Assembly: GCF_027580225.2 (NCBI RefSeq)
Contig: NC_073351.2
Coordinates: 3,827,001-3,891,000, forward strand
Length of the DNA: 64,000 nt
Source: Misgurnus anguillicaudatus
Lineage: Eukaryota; Chordata; Actinopteri; Cypriniformes; Cobitidae
Direction: 5' to 3'
Made by a program: the position numbers and the translations under genes. Under the pieces are notes generated by a model that saw only the letters and a program-made list of their open reading frames with translations, had not been told where the DNA came from and ran no database searches. Below, in pieces: positions 37,840-50,117 of this stretch. The first letter of the stretch is position 1, and every line of letters begins with the position of its first letter.

Positions 37840-38260
37840 AAGCATTTGTAAATAATTAAGTCATCATTTATAAAGCATCGCTCCTATATTAATAGACATT
37901 AGTAAGCAGTATATAAATACTATAAATGCTATGATCTTGATTTATAAACATTTATATAATGTGTTTAATAATTGTATTTTAATACTTAAAAAATTATTAG
38001 TTGATAATTTATAAACTATTACGTTAATAAATATTACATTATTTGTTACAAACCAGTTATTTAGAAGTTGTCAGTGGTTTATAAGATGATTTAGAAAGTG
38101 TAAGTAAATGATTAATAAACTATTTAAAAGTAATTATTATTTAGACATATAGGTATATACATTAATAAATGCGTTATTGTCTGTATTCCTATTGTAATTT
38201 ATGATTAATTCAGATAGTTATAAAAGATTTATTAGTTGTCAATTAACTATTCCGTTACAG
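37840..38260. repeat. AT-rich repeat with TTATAAA/TTAATAAA motifs
   Basis: Imperfect repeats such as gatttataaacatttatata and gattaataaactatttaaaa. Probably part of the same complex repeat as 38330-38905. Confidence 0.45.
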
Positions 38261-38329
38261 TATCTTCCAAAAAAAGGAAAGCAACAGAGTAATACAGAAC
38301 ATAGAAACATTTATCTCAAGATGCAAAAA

Positions 38330-38905
38330 AATGTTGCAGTTGTTATTACTACAGCTAAAGCGTTCCTAAAACCCCCTTAGCTGTTATAAAATGCAATGTA
38401 ACACCACTGCTTCGCGGGGCTTATTGCTTTTATAAAACAATTACTTATGCATATGCATAGCAGGATTTTATAAAATAAAACACAGCAAATAAGTGGTAAT
38501 TATATTAGTACAAATATTACACTTCCGCTTAACAAAGAAGTGTTTAAGTTGGGTAAGATCGCCACCTAGTAGATAATAGCGGAAATATGGATTTGAAATA
38601 GAAACTCCTCAGGGAGAGTTTTATCTTTATTGACAAGATGACTTAAAAATATGTATTGACATTTATCTGGATATCGCCATTAATTGTGCAATTGTTGAAA
38701 AATATGATTAAAGAATGTGGTGTTTATTTTTATAAATCAGTACATAGCAACAGTGGCGCAGTGATACTTATGTAATAAGGGTATTTTATCACGGCTTAGA
38801 ACGCGTTTCAACCAATAAGAATGAAGAACCAGAACGGGCCATTTTATAATTCACATTTTATATTATAATATAATTTTACTATAACAGCTATTATAAAGTG
38901 TTACC
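38330..38905. mobile_element. decayed element ending TTATAAAGTGTTACC
   Basis: The right end cagctattataaagtgttac is a typical hAT-like MITE terminus in fish (the inverse of GGTAACACTTTATAA). A partial inverse of the internal part is present (agctgttataaaatgcaatg against ctataacagctatt). The left end is unclear. Confidence 0.45.
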
Positions 38906-38909
38906 AAAA

Positions 38910-39790
38910 ATTTAATTCTCTATTGGAACAAGGGTAAGGATTTTACTGACAGCTTTCATGCTTAGCAAAACTTAGCTTTTAAAACTTTGGTGGATGATAT
39001 GCAGTATAATACTTTGTGGTTATTATGGTCCTGCATTTCATGTGACATATGAACAACATCATGGCAGGTGAAATGACAGGTGCTCCAAAAAGCAGAGAAA
39101 AAACATGTTATTTGGCCTAGCTATATGATGTTTTTGGAAACTGGCTCAAAACTAACTTTAAATGGTCACTGAAAATACTGGTAATTCAGGGTCATTCCAC
39201 AGTGTAAAGGTATGAAGCCATCTGTGTGTACCTCTTATATCTTTCAGAGGATCACCCACAGGGTGGAAACCTCTGCTCTTGAGCCACTATTAAAATTGGT
39301 TTCATATAAAGCAGGCCGAAGGGTGTCAAGTTGGCTGTTGCTGTCATGAGACCAAGCAGACTTGGAAATGGCTAACTATAAAAAATGCCAAGAGCAGTTT
39401 GCCCTGCATCCAAAGCAGGGTCTGTTGTGCCAACCTGAGAAGGGGGCACAAATGCAGCCCATCTTTGATGGTATGTAGGACACTAGACTTTTTTGGGAAG
39501 TCAAGTTCTTCCATGCCAGAATTACTGTAGTAAAACATTTCTTTATAGGACAATTGAATAGTTATTGTGCATGTGGGCACTGTCATTTAAAAATCATGCA
39601 CCGTTCATTTCTCTGCTACAAGGACAGGAAGTTCTAGTCAGTCATTTTATGGTGAAGCATTCAGAGTTGTTTTACTGGAACTACTGGGATAACAAAACCT
39701 GATACTTAAAAGTAATATTCACATCCTGTTTTTGCATAGCGGAGAACAAGAGGAGAACCATCTAATAGTTATACATACTGATCATTTCAC
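38910..39790. other. unrecognised sequence
   Basis: No exon or repeat terminus is recognised. Confidence 0.35.
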
Positions 39791-39791
39791 A

Positions 39792-40314
39792 AATATCCAA
39801 TCCATTCTCACTGGAGCATTGTGATGCCTTTCACATCACTATGAAGATGCTAAATGACCCCTAGGCATCACTTTTTAATGGACAAGGTATCCCCCTTAGC
39901 TTAACTTTTTGAAGTGCATTCCACATTACTATAGCATGCTAACGGTAGGTTTACATTTTTAATACACAGGGTTTCTCCCATCAGCATCAAACTTTTAAAG
40001 TGCATGGTACTTTCAGTTGTTTGGCTTATGTGTCAAATAACATTTAATTATTTGCATGTGTACAAGTAGAAATAATTTTTATATATTTTTACATTAAATA
40101 TGTAACTTTTTTAAAGGTGGAACTTTAAATGGATTTCCAGAACTTGACCTATTGTGTCTGTGTATAGACGCATGTGGTTTACCATTGGAAGCAATGGCAT
40201 TTCTTAGTTCGTCTATACAGTGATGATAAGGGGTACCTTTAGCGTTTTCATGGTGATGTAAAAGGCATGTTAAAATGCTTAGTTTTGTGATGCCTGAGAA
40301 TGAGTTGAAATATT
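39792..40314. mobile_element. fold-back element, AATATYNCAACTCATTCTCA ends
   Basis: The left part aatatccaatccattctcac ... gtgatgcctttcacatcact mirrors the right part ggtgatgtaaaaggcatg ... gcctgagaatgagttgaaat. Arms are about 75 bp with moderate divergence and a non-palindromic centre. Confidence 0.6.
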
Positions 40315-40319
40315 ACATA

Positions 40320-41232
40320 GAGTATCCTTAAAATAAACAAGCGTTTAAGAAATTGTTTGCAATTTGGTAATTATTGCTTCCTTAAAATGTTCATTACCAA
40401 CCTGGACCATGTCACAAGTGATTTAAAATACTGAATGCTGCCTCTCAGGTATTTGAGTAAAAGCCAGCCAATCAGACTGGAACTGGTGATTTCATCTAAC
40501 ACATTGCATTTTTATACAAAGACATTCAGACATTCAGTAAGTGAACTGTGGCTGTCATCTCGGAGGCTAAAATGATACAAGTAGGAGTGAAAGCTGTCAT
40601 TTTTTTTATATAGCCTATGATAAAGTCTCAAAGTCTCTGATGTGTCTCAAGTAATGATGAGGAAAAGAAGTATGACATTAAGAAGAAGAGGTGATTTATT
40701 AGATCTCTTTGATGACTTGATTTGAGGTAGAACAGCATGTCATCCATTAGAGTAGTCGATTATCTGACAGACTCATCACAAAGACTCTCTCACAAGATCC
40801 ACAAAGAGATTAGAAAATGAAAAACTTCACAGCTTGTCTGGCCACACAGGCGTGGATGCAGCTTATTTGGACGTTTTTTGTACTCACAATAGCGTTCTGT
40901 AATTTATTATACACAGACATGCAACAACATGCACCACAAAGAATTATCAATCTGGTAGAATTTGCGTCCAGCAGTAATGCCATTACACATAAAACATCAA
41001 CAACATTTAAACTGTGTGCTTGTTAGAGGACAATCTACTGTATGTTAAATTCCAAATGGGTCACAGTCACTATGCACTGCATGTTCATTTTCTTGTCATA
41101 TGTATACATTTATTGGGTAACATGATTTAAGTGAGTGTTACTATTTATGCCATGTTCCTGGACGCTCTGTGCAAATGATTAATTGGCAAATAATCCTTTT
41201 CCATTTTTTTTTACCTTTATTTATGTGTTCCC
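40320..41232. other. unrecognised sequence
   Basis: Nothing recognised. Confidence 0.3.
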
Positions 41233-41236
41233 TTAA

Positions 41237-41470
41237 AGGCAGAGTGCATGATTTCTGAAAAATGCTTTGGGAAAAGGAGTCGGGCTGACTACCAAAACAC
41301 ACTTGTAGCCAGTAAGGGGCGTGTCTACTAACTGACATCGTTGCCTGGGTTGCGTACTGTATGTGTGGGGCGGGTCTATCAAAAGAAGGTCCAAATTCTT
41401 TTGGGATGGGGCGTGTTTGTTTAGGTGATTTCAAATTTCAACATTGCCTTTCAGAGATCTTAAATCTTCA
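41237..41470. mobile_element. partial TTAA-type element (AGGCAGAGTGCATGATTTCT end)
   Basis: After TTAA (41233-41236) comes aggcagagtgcatgatttct, followed by agtaaggggcgtgtctacta, both common in fish DNA repeats. No opposite end was found. Confidence 0.5.
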
Positions 41471-44044
41471 AAAAGTATCTTTGTTTAGTACATAATAATA
41501 TAGTCATGTTAATAATAAGCCTTGTGATATACTGCCAACATGTACAGGATGTTTCCCTGTCTCATATTGATATAGCTCAGACTTCCCAGCGCTCCCAGTG
41601 ACCCTAAAATAGGATAAGCGTATAGAAAATGTATGAGTGTAATAGTAATAATAAGTTACAATATTGTATTAATACATTGATGCACCAACCTGGATAGCTA
41701 ACCTTGGGCTTGAGTCCACCAGTGCCTTTGGGAACTGTGTTGTCAAGAGATTGGACTCTCTCCTTCTTTGGAGTTACTCACTGAGAGGTCTCAAACAGGT
41801 GTAGTGAGACTTAAAAAACGTCAATGTAAAATGTCAATGTTGGTGCTAATGGAGAGACCTGCTTGCAATCTGCTTGATTTGAATCAAAGTGGTGTTTTGT
41901 TATTGGACATCAGTGATTCCCCTGGATTGTTTACTCAAGTGTATTTGATAGCAGAGCACCTTTTGACAAAGCTTCAGGGTTTTCAGTTCTCCTGGTCATT
42001 TTCTGTGGCTAGAACCCATGATTAGTGAGTGTATACCAGAAGAGTATGACAACCCACATAGACACTGACAACAAAGAAAAAGTTTTGCCTGCATGTGAAG
42101 GCACAAAAATCCATCTCTCAATTTGTGGTTTTCTTTTAGGGTTTAACATCGAAAGTGGGTCAATAATGCCATCTTGATGAACTCCCTGTCAGAAAATCCC
42201 TGTAATCCCAATTACAAGTTAGCGGGTGTCCAATTCTTGGCTGTTAATTAGGGTAAACTGTGTTAAAGCTTTGAAGGAATAACATTGTTATTCTACCCCA
42301 AGTTGCAAAGGCAGGGGAAGAAAAACAGCTGAGAGTGAATATAACTCTTCCTCATCAAACGCAAGAGAAAAACCTCCAGCTGAGCACTGACTGAACACTG
42401 TTTCATGTCAAATCTGTCACTGTGTCAAACATCAAGCCAGTTCTTTCTATCTGTTAGTCAAGGCGTTTTCGTCAAAGACCAAAGTGTTTTTCCCCCACCT
42501 ATGCTATACTAAGAACAACTCTGCTGGCTTCAGTACTTGACATCAGAGAAAGAAATCATACCAACAACCAGACTAAATATACATTATAATCTATACATCA
42601 ACTGAATTAATCCACACTAGATCACTAGAAGACTATCCAAGGAAGTTAACATTGCAATTCTTCTCAGACTGAGAGATTGAGAACATTAAGGAGTAATCAT
42701 AAAAATGAACATGTACTGTGCCATTGTCATTGTAACCATCTCAGGAAAGACCTTTCAAAAGCCCCTAAATTCTAAAAGCATTGATGTATTTTCTATAATG
42801 TGGTGTTCTGTTACATGCAGTTGAATTAATGGTTGTGTCAGAACGATAGCTGTGAACTTGACTGTTGATAACTGGATATTGCTCATTTTAATATCATTAC
42901 ATTTGACAAAATGGAGGAAGGAATAAAGAAGGAGAGAGAGAGAGAGAGAGAGAGAGAGCCCAATGAACAAGATTATGGCCAAAAGAAAAGTCTGAAAGGC
43001 ACAATGTCCAGTATCTTATCTAGACTGGCCCAGCAGAGCTGACTGGGATTGCTGTCATCTTTATCACAGGTGGCACCTCATTTCTGCCCATGTGGTGAGA
43101 GAACAACAGTTTTGAGTGAGGAAATGGAGAATTTCACAATCCATCTGAGATCCTCCGGTGGCCTGTGCCAGCAGAACTGGAGTCAGAGATGAGGCAGCCA
43201 TTAAAGCCACCACAGCAGCAGTCTTCTCATTAGAAGCACACTGAGCTGAGCTAGCAGCCAGCTGCATACACAAATTACCAACTGAGAGAGAAGTCAGGAA
43301 AAATCTGGTGCAAAGATACGATGACATCAGCTGCTGAGGCCATATTGTTACTTGGGCCTGAAAAAAGCATAAAAAGCTGTTGAGCTATTGTCTCTCTCAT
43401 TCTGGACTTTATCTCAATGGACCATTCGTGGACAGTCTCGCAAAAGTGCACACAAAAACGTCAAGAGCTTGCTGAAATTGCATGATCCAATTAAACTAGG
43501 TCTTGCCTGACCACTTAATTTTGTTAAAATTGGGTCAACTGGTCACATAGAATAACAAATAGATGAGTCTGCAAATCAGAATGTCTGGAAGCTAAATTCT
43601 GATTTTAACATGCAACAGTGATACGTAAAAGCTTGTGTACTGTATGTTTAGTGATACTCTTTTCATTGTCTTAGCCCACCCCGGTTTTATTGTCTGTCAG
43701 CCTCTAGGTGCAGTTTTAGCTTGTTACAGTATAAAATAAAAAATAAAATCAGATAATCTCAGTTATGACTTAGTTCATTCCATGCACTGCAAATGCTTAA
43801 TGCACTGCAAATACAACAAATAATATATAGGACATTTGTATGCAGTATAAAAAAACTAAAGTGCTAAAGTGTCAAATATTTAGTGTGATCTCCCCGAATA
43901 CTTGAGCAATAGCAGGAACCTGAAGGCTAATAAAAAAAGTTTTTTGGGTTTGTTTTTTGTAGTTTTTGTTTGTATTTTGAGTATAATTTTCTGTATTTTT
44001 GTTTGTACCTTAATAAAGTGGGGAAAATAAATATGGACAGTCAT
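41471..44044. other. unrecognised sequence with one microsatellite
   Basis: A GA run lies at 42932-42958. The segment 43040-43340 is GC-balanced and open on the minus strand, but resembles no known protein. Confidence 0.35.
42932..42958. repeat. (GA)n microsatellite
   Basis: About 13 GA dinucleotides. Confidence 0.95.
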
Positions 44045-44048
44045 TTAA

Positions 44049-44680
44049 GGGGACATTTCACAAGACTTTTTTAAGATGTCAAATAAATCTTTGGTGTCCC
44101 CAGAGTACATATATGTGAAGTTTTAGCTCAAAATATCATATAGATAATTTATTATAGCATGATAAAATTGCAGCCCAGTCTCACGAAATTTCATTGTATA
44201 GTCACGTAACCTTTTGATTCTTTTTTCGTGATATTATCACGAATTTCCACGTTTATTCGTGATTGTAACTCAACTGTTTTGTTCTATTTTCTTACCATTG
44301 TCACTTCGGTTTAGGGATACGTTTTACATTAAATTACATCCCTACCCAAACCCAACTTTAACCCTAACGCCAGGCGACATATAAAAAAAATTAATCAGAA
44401 AAATAGTATAAACCAATATATAAAGTGACAATCTAATGCAAGCACCAAATCTAACCCTAAACCGAAGCGACAATGGTTTAAAAATAGGAAAAAGCAGTTG
44501 AGTAACCAATACGTGATAATCACACAAAAACAGGAATTCGTTATACGATCATGAAAAAATGCAGAAATTCGTGATAATATCACAAAAAAAATGTAAATTT
44601 TAAATGCAAATGAGTTGATCTTATTCACATTTTCTAGGTCGATAGAAGCACTGGGGACCCAATTATAGCACTTAAACATA
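44049..44680. mobile_element. TTAA-type element (GGGGACATTTCACAAGAC), interrupted
   Basis: After TTAA (44045-44048) comes ggggacatttcacaagactt and the characteristic tggtgtccccagagtacata. The body resumes at about 44600 (ttttaaatgcaaatgagttg) after the family F insertion at 44180-44600. The right end was not found. Confidence 0.55.
44180..44600. mobile_element. fold-back element family F, copy 2 (reverse orientation)
   Basis: The arms share the family core (aactcaactgttttgttcta, then ccattgtcacttcggtttag) and mirror each other. The arm motif here is ttcgtgatattatcacgaat instead of the ccgtgg...cacgg of copy 1. The loop is the reverse complement of the loops in copies 1 and 3. It sits inside the 44049 element. 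Confidence 0.8.
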
Positions 44681-44689
44681 ATAAGATCA

Positions 44690-46756
44690 TATTTTCATCC
44701 CATTTAAAACTTTGCTTAAACAACAAAGTTAATTCGGGCTGTCCTACTAAAAACTATAGATGCTTTTTGCAGTAACAACATAAACAAACGGCTTTTGTGG
44801 AACACACGTAACTTCCGGTAAACCTCCACAAAAAAATCAATAACAAAAGAGTCATTGTACAGTAGGATATCTTTGATAACAAGCAAAATAAATAACAAGT
44901 GATTACCTTAGTTCAAATCATAGCTAAAGTCTATCAAAAACTACACTGAGCTACGTTGTTGTGATCCATGATCGTCGTCTCTCCTCGTTTTTAAGAAACC
45001 AAAATATTTGTTATTTTCTGAAAGGTATTTGTTCCAGAGTTCAGTTTAGCCACTAGTCAGACCAATAAACAGACAGAGACTGGAAGTTAAGTTCCTGCCA
45101 GATGCGTAACCGCGACAACAAACGTAAGTCCAATGAAACCATTAAATGAGTAAGCATTCACAGCTGACGAAAGACGGATGAAGTGAACTCCACTGCTTTA
45201 CTCTCATTAGTAGTTGCTCCTAAAAGTTGCTCCTCAACTTTTCACATAGCTAGGCATACCCACTTACTGTCGTCAACGGTCCCTGTCACTTGTGGTGCCA
45301 GAAGTGCACAAGTTTTTACTGAAATAAATTAGATTTCGATGCTCCGTTGTTGCTACAGTAGTCGCTGGTGGTGTGCAGGCAGCATAAGCCTTTCACAGTA
45401 CTGCATATATAAACTGGATATATTCAATCCACAAAACTGATTATCTGCATCATACAGTGCTTTCAAGCCCAAAACAAGAGTCCATGTTATCAAAGAGCAC
45501 TTCGCAACGCGAGAGGCCACAGCAGATATGCAAACATGCAGCACTAACATATGGCCATGTGGCACTCTAGAAGGGAATTACATGGGTGAGAACACAAGCA
45601 ATCACAGTCTCATTGCCGCGCAGAAGCCGAGACTCTTCAGAAATAATATAAGCATAAAAGGTTTGGAGAAAAACATTAGTTTTATCTGAGCTCAATGAGA
45701 TGGATCCATCGAAATGTGCAGATTTCATTTTCCATTTGCTCCCTCACAAAGCACAAAGGATGACCTGAAAATTTATGAGAAACATTTCACAAGCTGTGAC
45801 ATCTAACATGAGCCTCTAGAGGAGAAGATGCATTAAGATGAGCGTCAGTGCAGGAAATTGAGAAGAAGAAATGCTTATGTATCAGCACGCCACAGTTCTT
45901 TATCAACAATAATATGAAGAAGACAACAAGCCCGACAGGAAGATGGACAGACACAAACAAACACAGATAGAAAAGTGTTGTCTGAGTTCCTGATACATTC
46001 TGAGATACTCAGAAATAAAGAAATCAAAGTCTTGCATAATTTACATTCACACACACACAGATTTATGCATGATTGTATTCACGTTGCTAACACACAGCTT
46101 GATGCCAGCATAAGAGATTAGCTATTAGAATGTTATAACACAGTAATTACACTTGCCCCTGTGAAGAGGTTAGGATTCAGTTCAATATACAGTCATCTAT
46201 AACGAATAGTCACCTCAAAGATTCATGACAAACAGCAGTGACTGAAGGAAATAAACAGCAGAATTAGACATCACAGACAGATGGTGCGTCTATTCCGCTC
46301 GAGAGAAAGATGTCACATTGTGAGATTTCCCACCCGCTGGCTCACTGTACCAGACACCTCTCCACATTCATCTCACTAACTCTGGGCTCCAACCAACTGC
46401 TTTGTTTCGATCGAGGTGGTAACAGCACATATTGATCCTCGATTTATGCACTGCCATTATCAGAGCAATAGCTTAGCACTTCATCACATGACACCATGTT
46501 TGAACAGAAAGAACTGTCTGGGTTGTGCGTTTTAGAGTTTTCTTATAGGGGCTTAAATCTAAACTCTTCTTAAAGGTTAATGTGAATTCGCAGCTGTGCA
46601 TTTAAGGACTTGGGTACTGAATAAATGACATTATCTTTTGTTATTAGCCTCTTGTGCACAAATGTTTGGCCTGCATGTTAAACAGGTTTTAATAGTGGCC
46701 TCAGATGTTTCAACCTATGATTGTTTTTAATCTTTTATTTTAACTATGGGAATTGT
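44690..46756. other. unrecognised sequence
   Basis: No exon is recognised. 44690-45330 may be the continuation of the interrupted element at 44049. Confidence 0.3.
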
Positions 46757-46985
46757 GGTAACACTTTACGGTAAAGGTACATAAATTATGAATTCAAGCA
46801 TACATTCATGGATGGACTAGACATTACTTGACGCATTAATCCTCATGATTTATCAGGAATTAACGAGTTCAAAGTCTTCCATTCATGACTTCACGGAAGA
46901 ACAACTAATTAATTAAGACATTAAGTAAGATGGGTACATCATTATTAATAATGATTTATTACGTATGATCATGATCTTTTTCATT
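46757..46985. mobile_element. partial GGTAACACTTTACGG element
   Basis: Begins ggtaacactttacggtaaag, a typical hAT-like MITE start in fish, followed by AT-rich tattaatg-type sequence. No matching right end is visible. Confidence 0.5.
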
Positions 46986-47180
46986 AAAGTATTCCAGTCG
47001 TCCAATTGTTGACTACAATTGTGTTATTTAAAATCCTGTCGTGACATTTTATTTATTTATTTCAAACATGTATTTATTTTCTACAGGGTTTAGCTACTCC
47101 CTCTCTCTCACATTTTCTTTTTAACCCCTTTCAACACTGCATCCACTGGAACGGACATCATATGTTTTGTCAACCATGTA

Positions 47181-47698
47181 TCACAAAATGATGTCTCATT
47201 CAAAATAGTCACGTACATTTGTGAGTGTTTTCCCTGACACTGACACATTTTTTTCTGCCTTTTTGCGTGAACATGTCACGCATTTCTGTTTACGTGTAAC
47301 TGTCATCAATTTGTTACTCAACTGTTTTTTCCTATTTTCAAACCTATTGTCGCTTCGGTTTAGAGTTAGCTTTGGTGTTTGCGTTAGAAAGACACTTTAA
47401 GTATTGGTTTATAACTTTTTTCATGATTTATTTTTTTATATTTTATATTTTTTAACCACTGTCACCTGGCATTAGGGTTAGAGTTGGGTTTGGGTAAGGA
47501 TGTAATTTTATGTAAATCTAACCCAAAACTGAAGCAACAATGGTTTGAAAATAGGACAAAACAGTTGAGTAACAAATACGTGACAGTGACACGTAAACGG
47601 AAATGCGTGACATGTTCATGCAAAAAGGCGGAAAAACATGTCAGTGTCACAGAAAACACTCACAAATTTACGTGACTATAGGTTCATAATTTCGTGAT
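47181..47698. mobile_element. fold-back element family F, copy 3
   Basis: Arms of about 170 bp mirror each other. The arm motif is gcgtgaacatgtcacgcatt, with tgacactgacac. The core is ttactcaactgttttttcct and ttgtcgcttcggtttagagt. The loop (gcattagggttagagttggg) is in the same orientation as copy 1. Confidence 0.85.
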
Positions 47699-47798
47699 AC
47701 TGGGTTGGTTTTGTGGTTCAAGCAAAACAAAAAAAATGCTGATCAACCAATCATAATAAGGCACACTGATTAAACACTGGAAAAATCAGATCTGAAGG

Positions 47799-48540
47799 CT
47801 TTAAAGGACAAGTTCGGTATTTTACACTTAAAGCCCTGTTTTCAGATTGTTTATGCTGAAATAGAACGGTTTTGACTGAAATTTGGACATATGATGCTGG
47901 CCGGAGAATTATCGGTTTCTGTTGTATCAGCCCCCACCCCCACAATGGCTGCATTGGTGCACTGGAACAATCCTTCCTAAAATGCATTAAACTTTCGTCT
48001 ACAAAGACGTGAAACTCACCGATATGCTCACACAAAAAATGCTGCAAAAGATGCTTTCTAACAGCCGTTTTAGCATTCGTTGTAAACTTGTGGACCTATT
48101 TTTCCAAACGCCTCACACTCATAAATTCTTCCGTTGAGAGCTTGAATAATAGACACTCCAGCCCAGGTGGTGACGATAATCCACCATTAATACCGTACCT
48201 CACAGCACATCTAATACAAGTCAATGCACTTGGACAAAAACTACGATAAAACCTGTTGGAAAGCATCTTTTGCAGCGATTTTTGTGTGAGCATATCAGTG
48301 AACACCACTGACCACTCGGTGAGTTTCACATCTTTGTAAACGAAAGTTTAATGCATTTTAGGAAGGATTGTTCCTGTGCACCTATGCAGCCATTGTAGAG
48401 GTGGGAGGTGACATAAGAAACACCCGAAAATTCTCGGGACAGAATCATATGTTCAAATTTCAGTCAAAACCGTTCTATTTCATCATAAACAATCTGAAAA
48501 CAGGGCTCCAAGTGCAAAACACCGAACCTGTCCTTTAAAG
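47799..48540. mobile_element. fold-back element with CTTTAAAGGACAAGTTCGG ends
   Basis: The left end ctttaaaggacaagttcggt, then agccctgttttcagattgtt, is mirrored by aacaatctgaaaacagggct and caccgaacctgtcctttaaa at the right. TTAA lies at 47801-47804 and 48535-48538. The arms extend to about 250 bp (tcacaaaaaatgctgcaaaa against ttttgcagcgatttttgtgt). No coding content. Confidence 0.85.
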
Positions 48541-48544
48541 AGGG

Positions 48545-49405
48545 TCGCACACACAGAAAGAAGTGTCTGGTGCACTTTTAAACATTCAATATTCACTATA
48601 AAAGATGACAATAGAGACTGATGGATACATGATCATTCAAACAGAAGTAAGTTTAATCATCACCCTCATCCTGTTATATTGTATACTTTCGGTGTCAATT
48701 CCTAGCTTGTCTTTCACTTTGGAATTGTATTATGTGTACCGAGAAGCAAACATCAAAGCCTTTCACAGATCTCTAACAGCACATGCATGCTTCGCTAAAC
48801 TTACAGAATAGATATTATTGCATAGGCCTTTTCTTGATGCCGCTCACAATACATCGCCAGCAGCATGCAATTATGATGCTCCAGGAGAAAGCTAATGTAA
48901 TGATCAACCTGATCCATTTCAGGTCTATTTTGTCATTGTGCTGCCACAGCTTTTAATTCCTATGATTATTCTTATCAAAGTTCCTCAAGGACAAGGAGGA
49001 TAATGCCCACTCAGCTTCCATTCAAGTGAATTATGTTTAAACCATGATATGCATGCAACTTCGGTATGCAATTTGAGTTGATGTGGGAATGCATGGGCTT
49101 TTGTCGAACAAGCTGTGTGAAGATATAATTTCTAAAAATAAAAAATAAATCTCACACCGACAGAGGTTACTGCTTAACTACTGCTTAGCAATGCTCCCAT
49201 TAAACTGTGCAGATATACTGTGCAACACTAAAATGCAGAAGATATTGCTGTTTTACTTGCCAGAAGCACTTGGCAGACCCATGATCACAATATACAGCGA
49301 ATACGCCTAACAAGACCAGTGGGATGGATTTGAATATCACTTTTACATCACTTTAAAAATGATTTGTGAGCTTTAATGAAAACCTCTCAATTCTAGATAT
49401 ATTTA
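48545..49405. other. unrecognised sequence
   Basis: No exon or repeat terminus is recognised. Confidence 0.35.
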
Positions 49406-49408
49406 CTC

Positions 49409-49905
49409 AGCAAAAGCTTGATTAACTCTGGATGAGTTTTATTAACCTTGGATAAGCAAGATTAATTTTAGATAAGTTTGATTAACTGTGGATAAGAAAG
49501 GTTAATTTTGGATAAGTTTGATAAACTGTGGATAAGGAAGGTTAATTTTGGATAAGTTTGATTAACTGTGAATAAGAAAGGTTAATTTTGGATGAGTTTG
49601 ATTAACTGTGGATAAGAAAGGTTAATTTTGGATAACTTTGATTAACTGTGGATAAGAAAGGTTAATTTTGGATAAGTTCGATAAACTGTGGATAAGAAAG
49701 GTTAATTTTGGATAAGTTTGATTAACTGTGGATAAGCAAGATTAACTTTGGATACGTTCGATTAACTGTGGATAAGTTTGATTATTTCTGGATAAATTTG
49801 ATTAACTCTGGATAAGTTTGATTAACTCTGGATAAGTTTGATTATTTCTGGATAAGTTTGATTATTTCTGGATAAGCATGTTTAACACTGGATAAGCTTA
49901 CATAT
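49409..49905. repeat. 20-bp minisatellite with 40-bp higher-order unit
   Basis: About 24 copies of a 20-bp unit, consensus near gattaactgtggataagttt. Between about 49480 and 49720 two variants alternate (gattaactgtggataagaaa and ggttaattttggataagttt), giving a 40-bp period. The right flank returns to simple 20-bp units. The array ends about 63 bp from the spon1 exon donor at 49968. Confidence 0.93.
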
Positions 49906-49968
49906 CATCTCTTATATGGTGGCTCAACTTGTGGCTGGTTTAACTTAGCAACAGATCCATGTTCTTAC

Positions 49969-50117
49969 CTTCTGACGTATCTCTTCCTCCATCTTCACTG
50001 GTGAACCAAGTTCAGCAACTTGTTTAACTCCGTCACTGGCATAACCACCGTACTCCCACAATACATAGTTCTTTGAATGGGATGCCCCAATAAGAGCTGA
50101 CCAGTGATTGGCTCTTC
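49969..50117 (-). CDS. spon1: spondin-1 coding exon, spondin domain core
   Basis: This 149-nt minus-strand exon follows an acceptor (ccttttacag on that strand, read from 50118 up) and ends at gtaagaac. It encodes RANHWSALIGASHSKNYVLW, then EYGGYASDGVKQVAELG and SPVKMEEEIRQK. This is almost identical to the vertebrate SPON1 spondin domain, which reads SDEVL next. The frame enters with two bases of an Arg codon and leaves on a complete Lys codon (phase 0). The 7.4-kb intron upstream holds a Tc1/hAT nest and a 29-bp minisatellite. Downstream, the donor lies about 63 bp from a 20/40-bp minisatellite. No following exon (expected to encode SDEVLTVIKAKAQWPAW-like sequence) was found to the left, so the next intron probably covers the rest of the window. 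Confidence 0.95.

Larger units (their letters stand above)
1..49968 (-). other. probable large spon1 intron (no downstream exon found)
   Basis: Downstream of the 49969 exon I searched by eye for the next spon1 exon and found none; the markers were WPAW, DWNVGLS, CGWVQ and WDAG in reverse complement. The fish gene is therefore likely to have an intron of at least 50 kb here, as large introns are known in mammalian SPON1. A short or diverged exon could have been missed. Confidence 0.5.

Noticed and set aside
44342..47659. Recurrent FGLGLDL-type peptides in several frames
   Set aside because: They come from the shared core of the fold-back family, not from a protein family.
49480..49760. Repeated tgtggataa, identical to the bacterial DnaA box complement
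   Set aside because: It is simply part of the 20-bp minisatellite unit in vertebrate intron DNA; no replication-origin meaning is supported.
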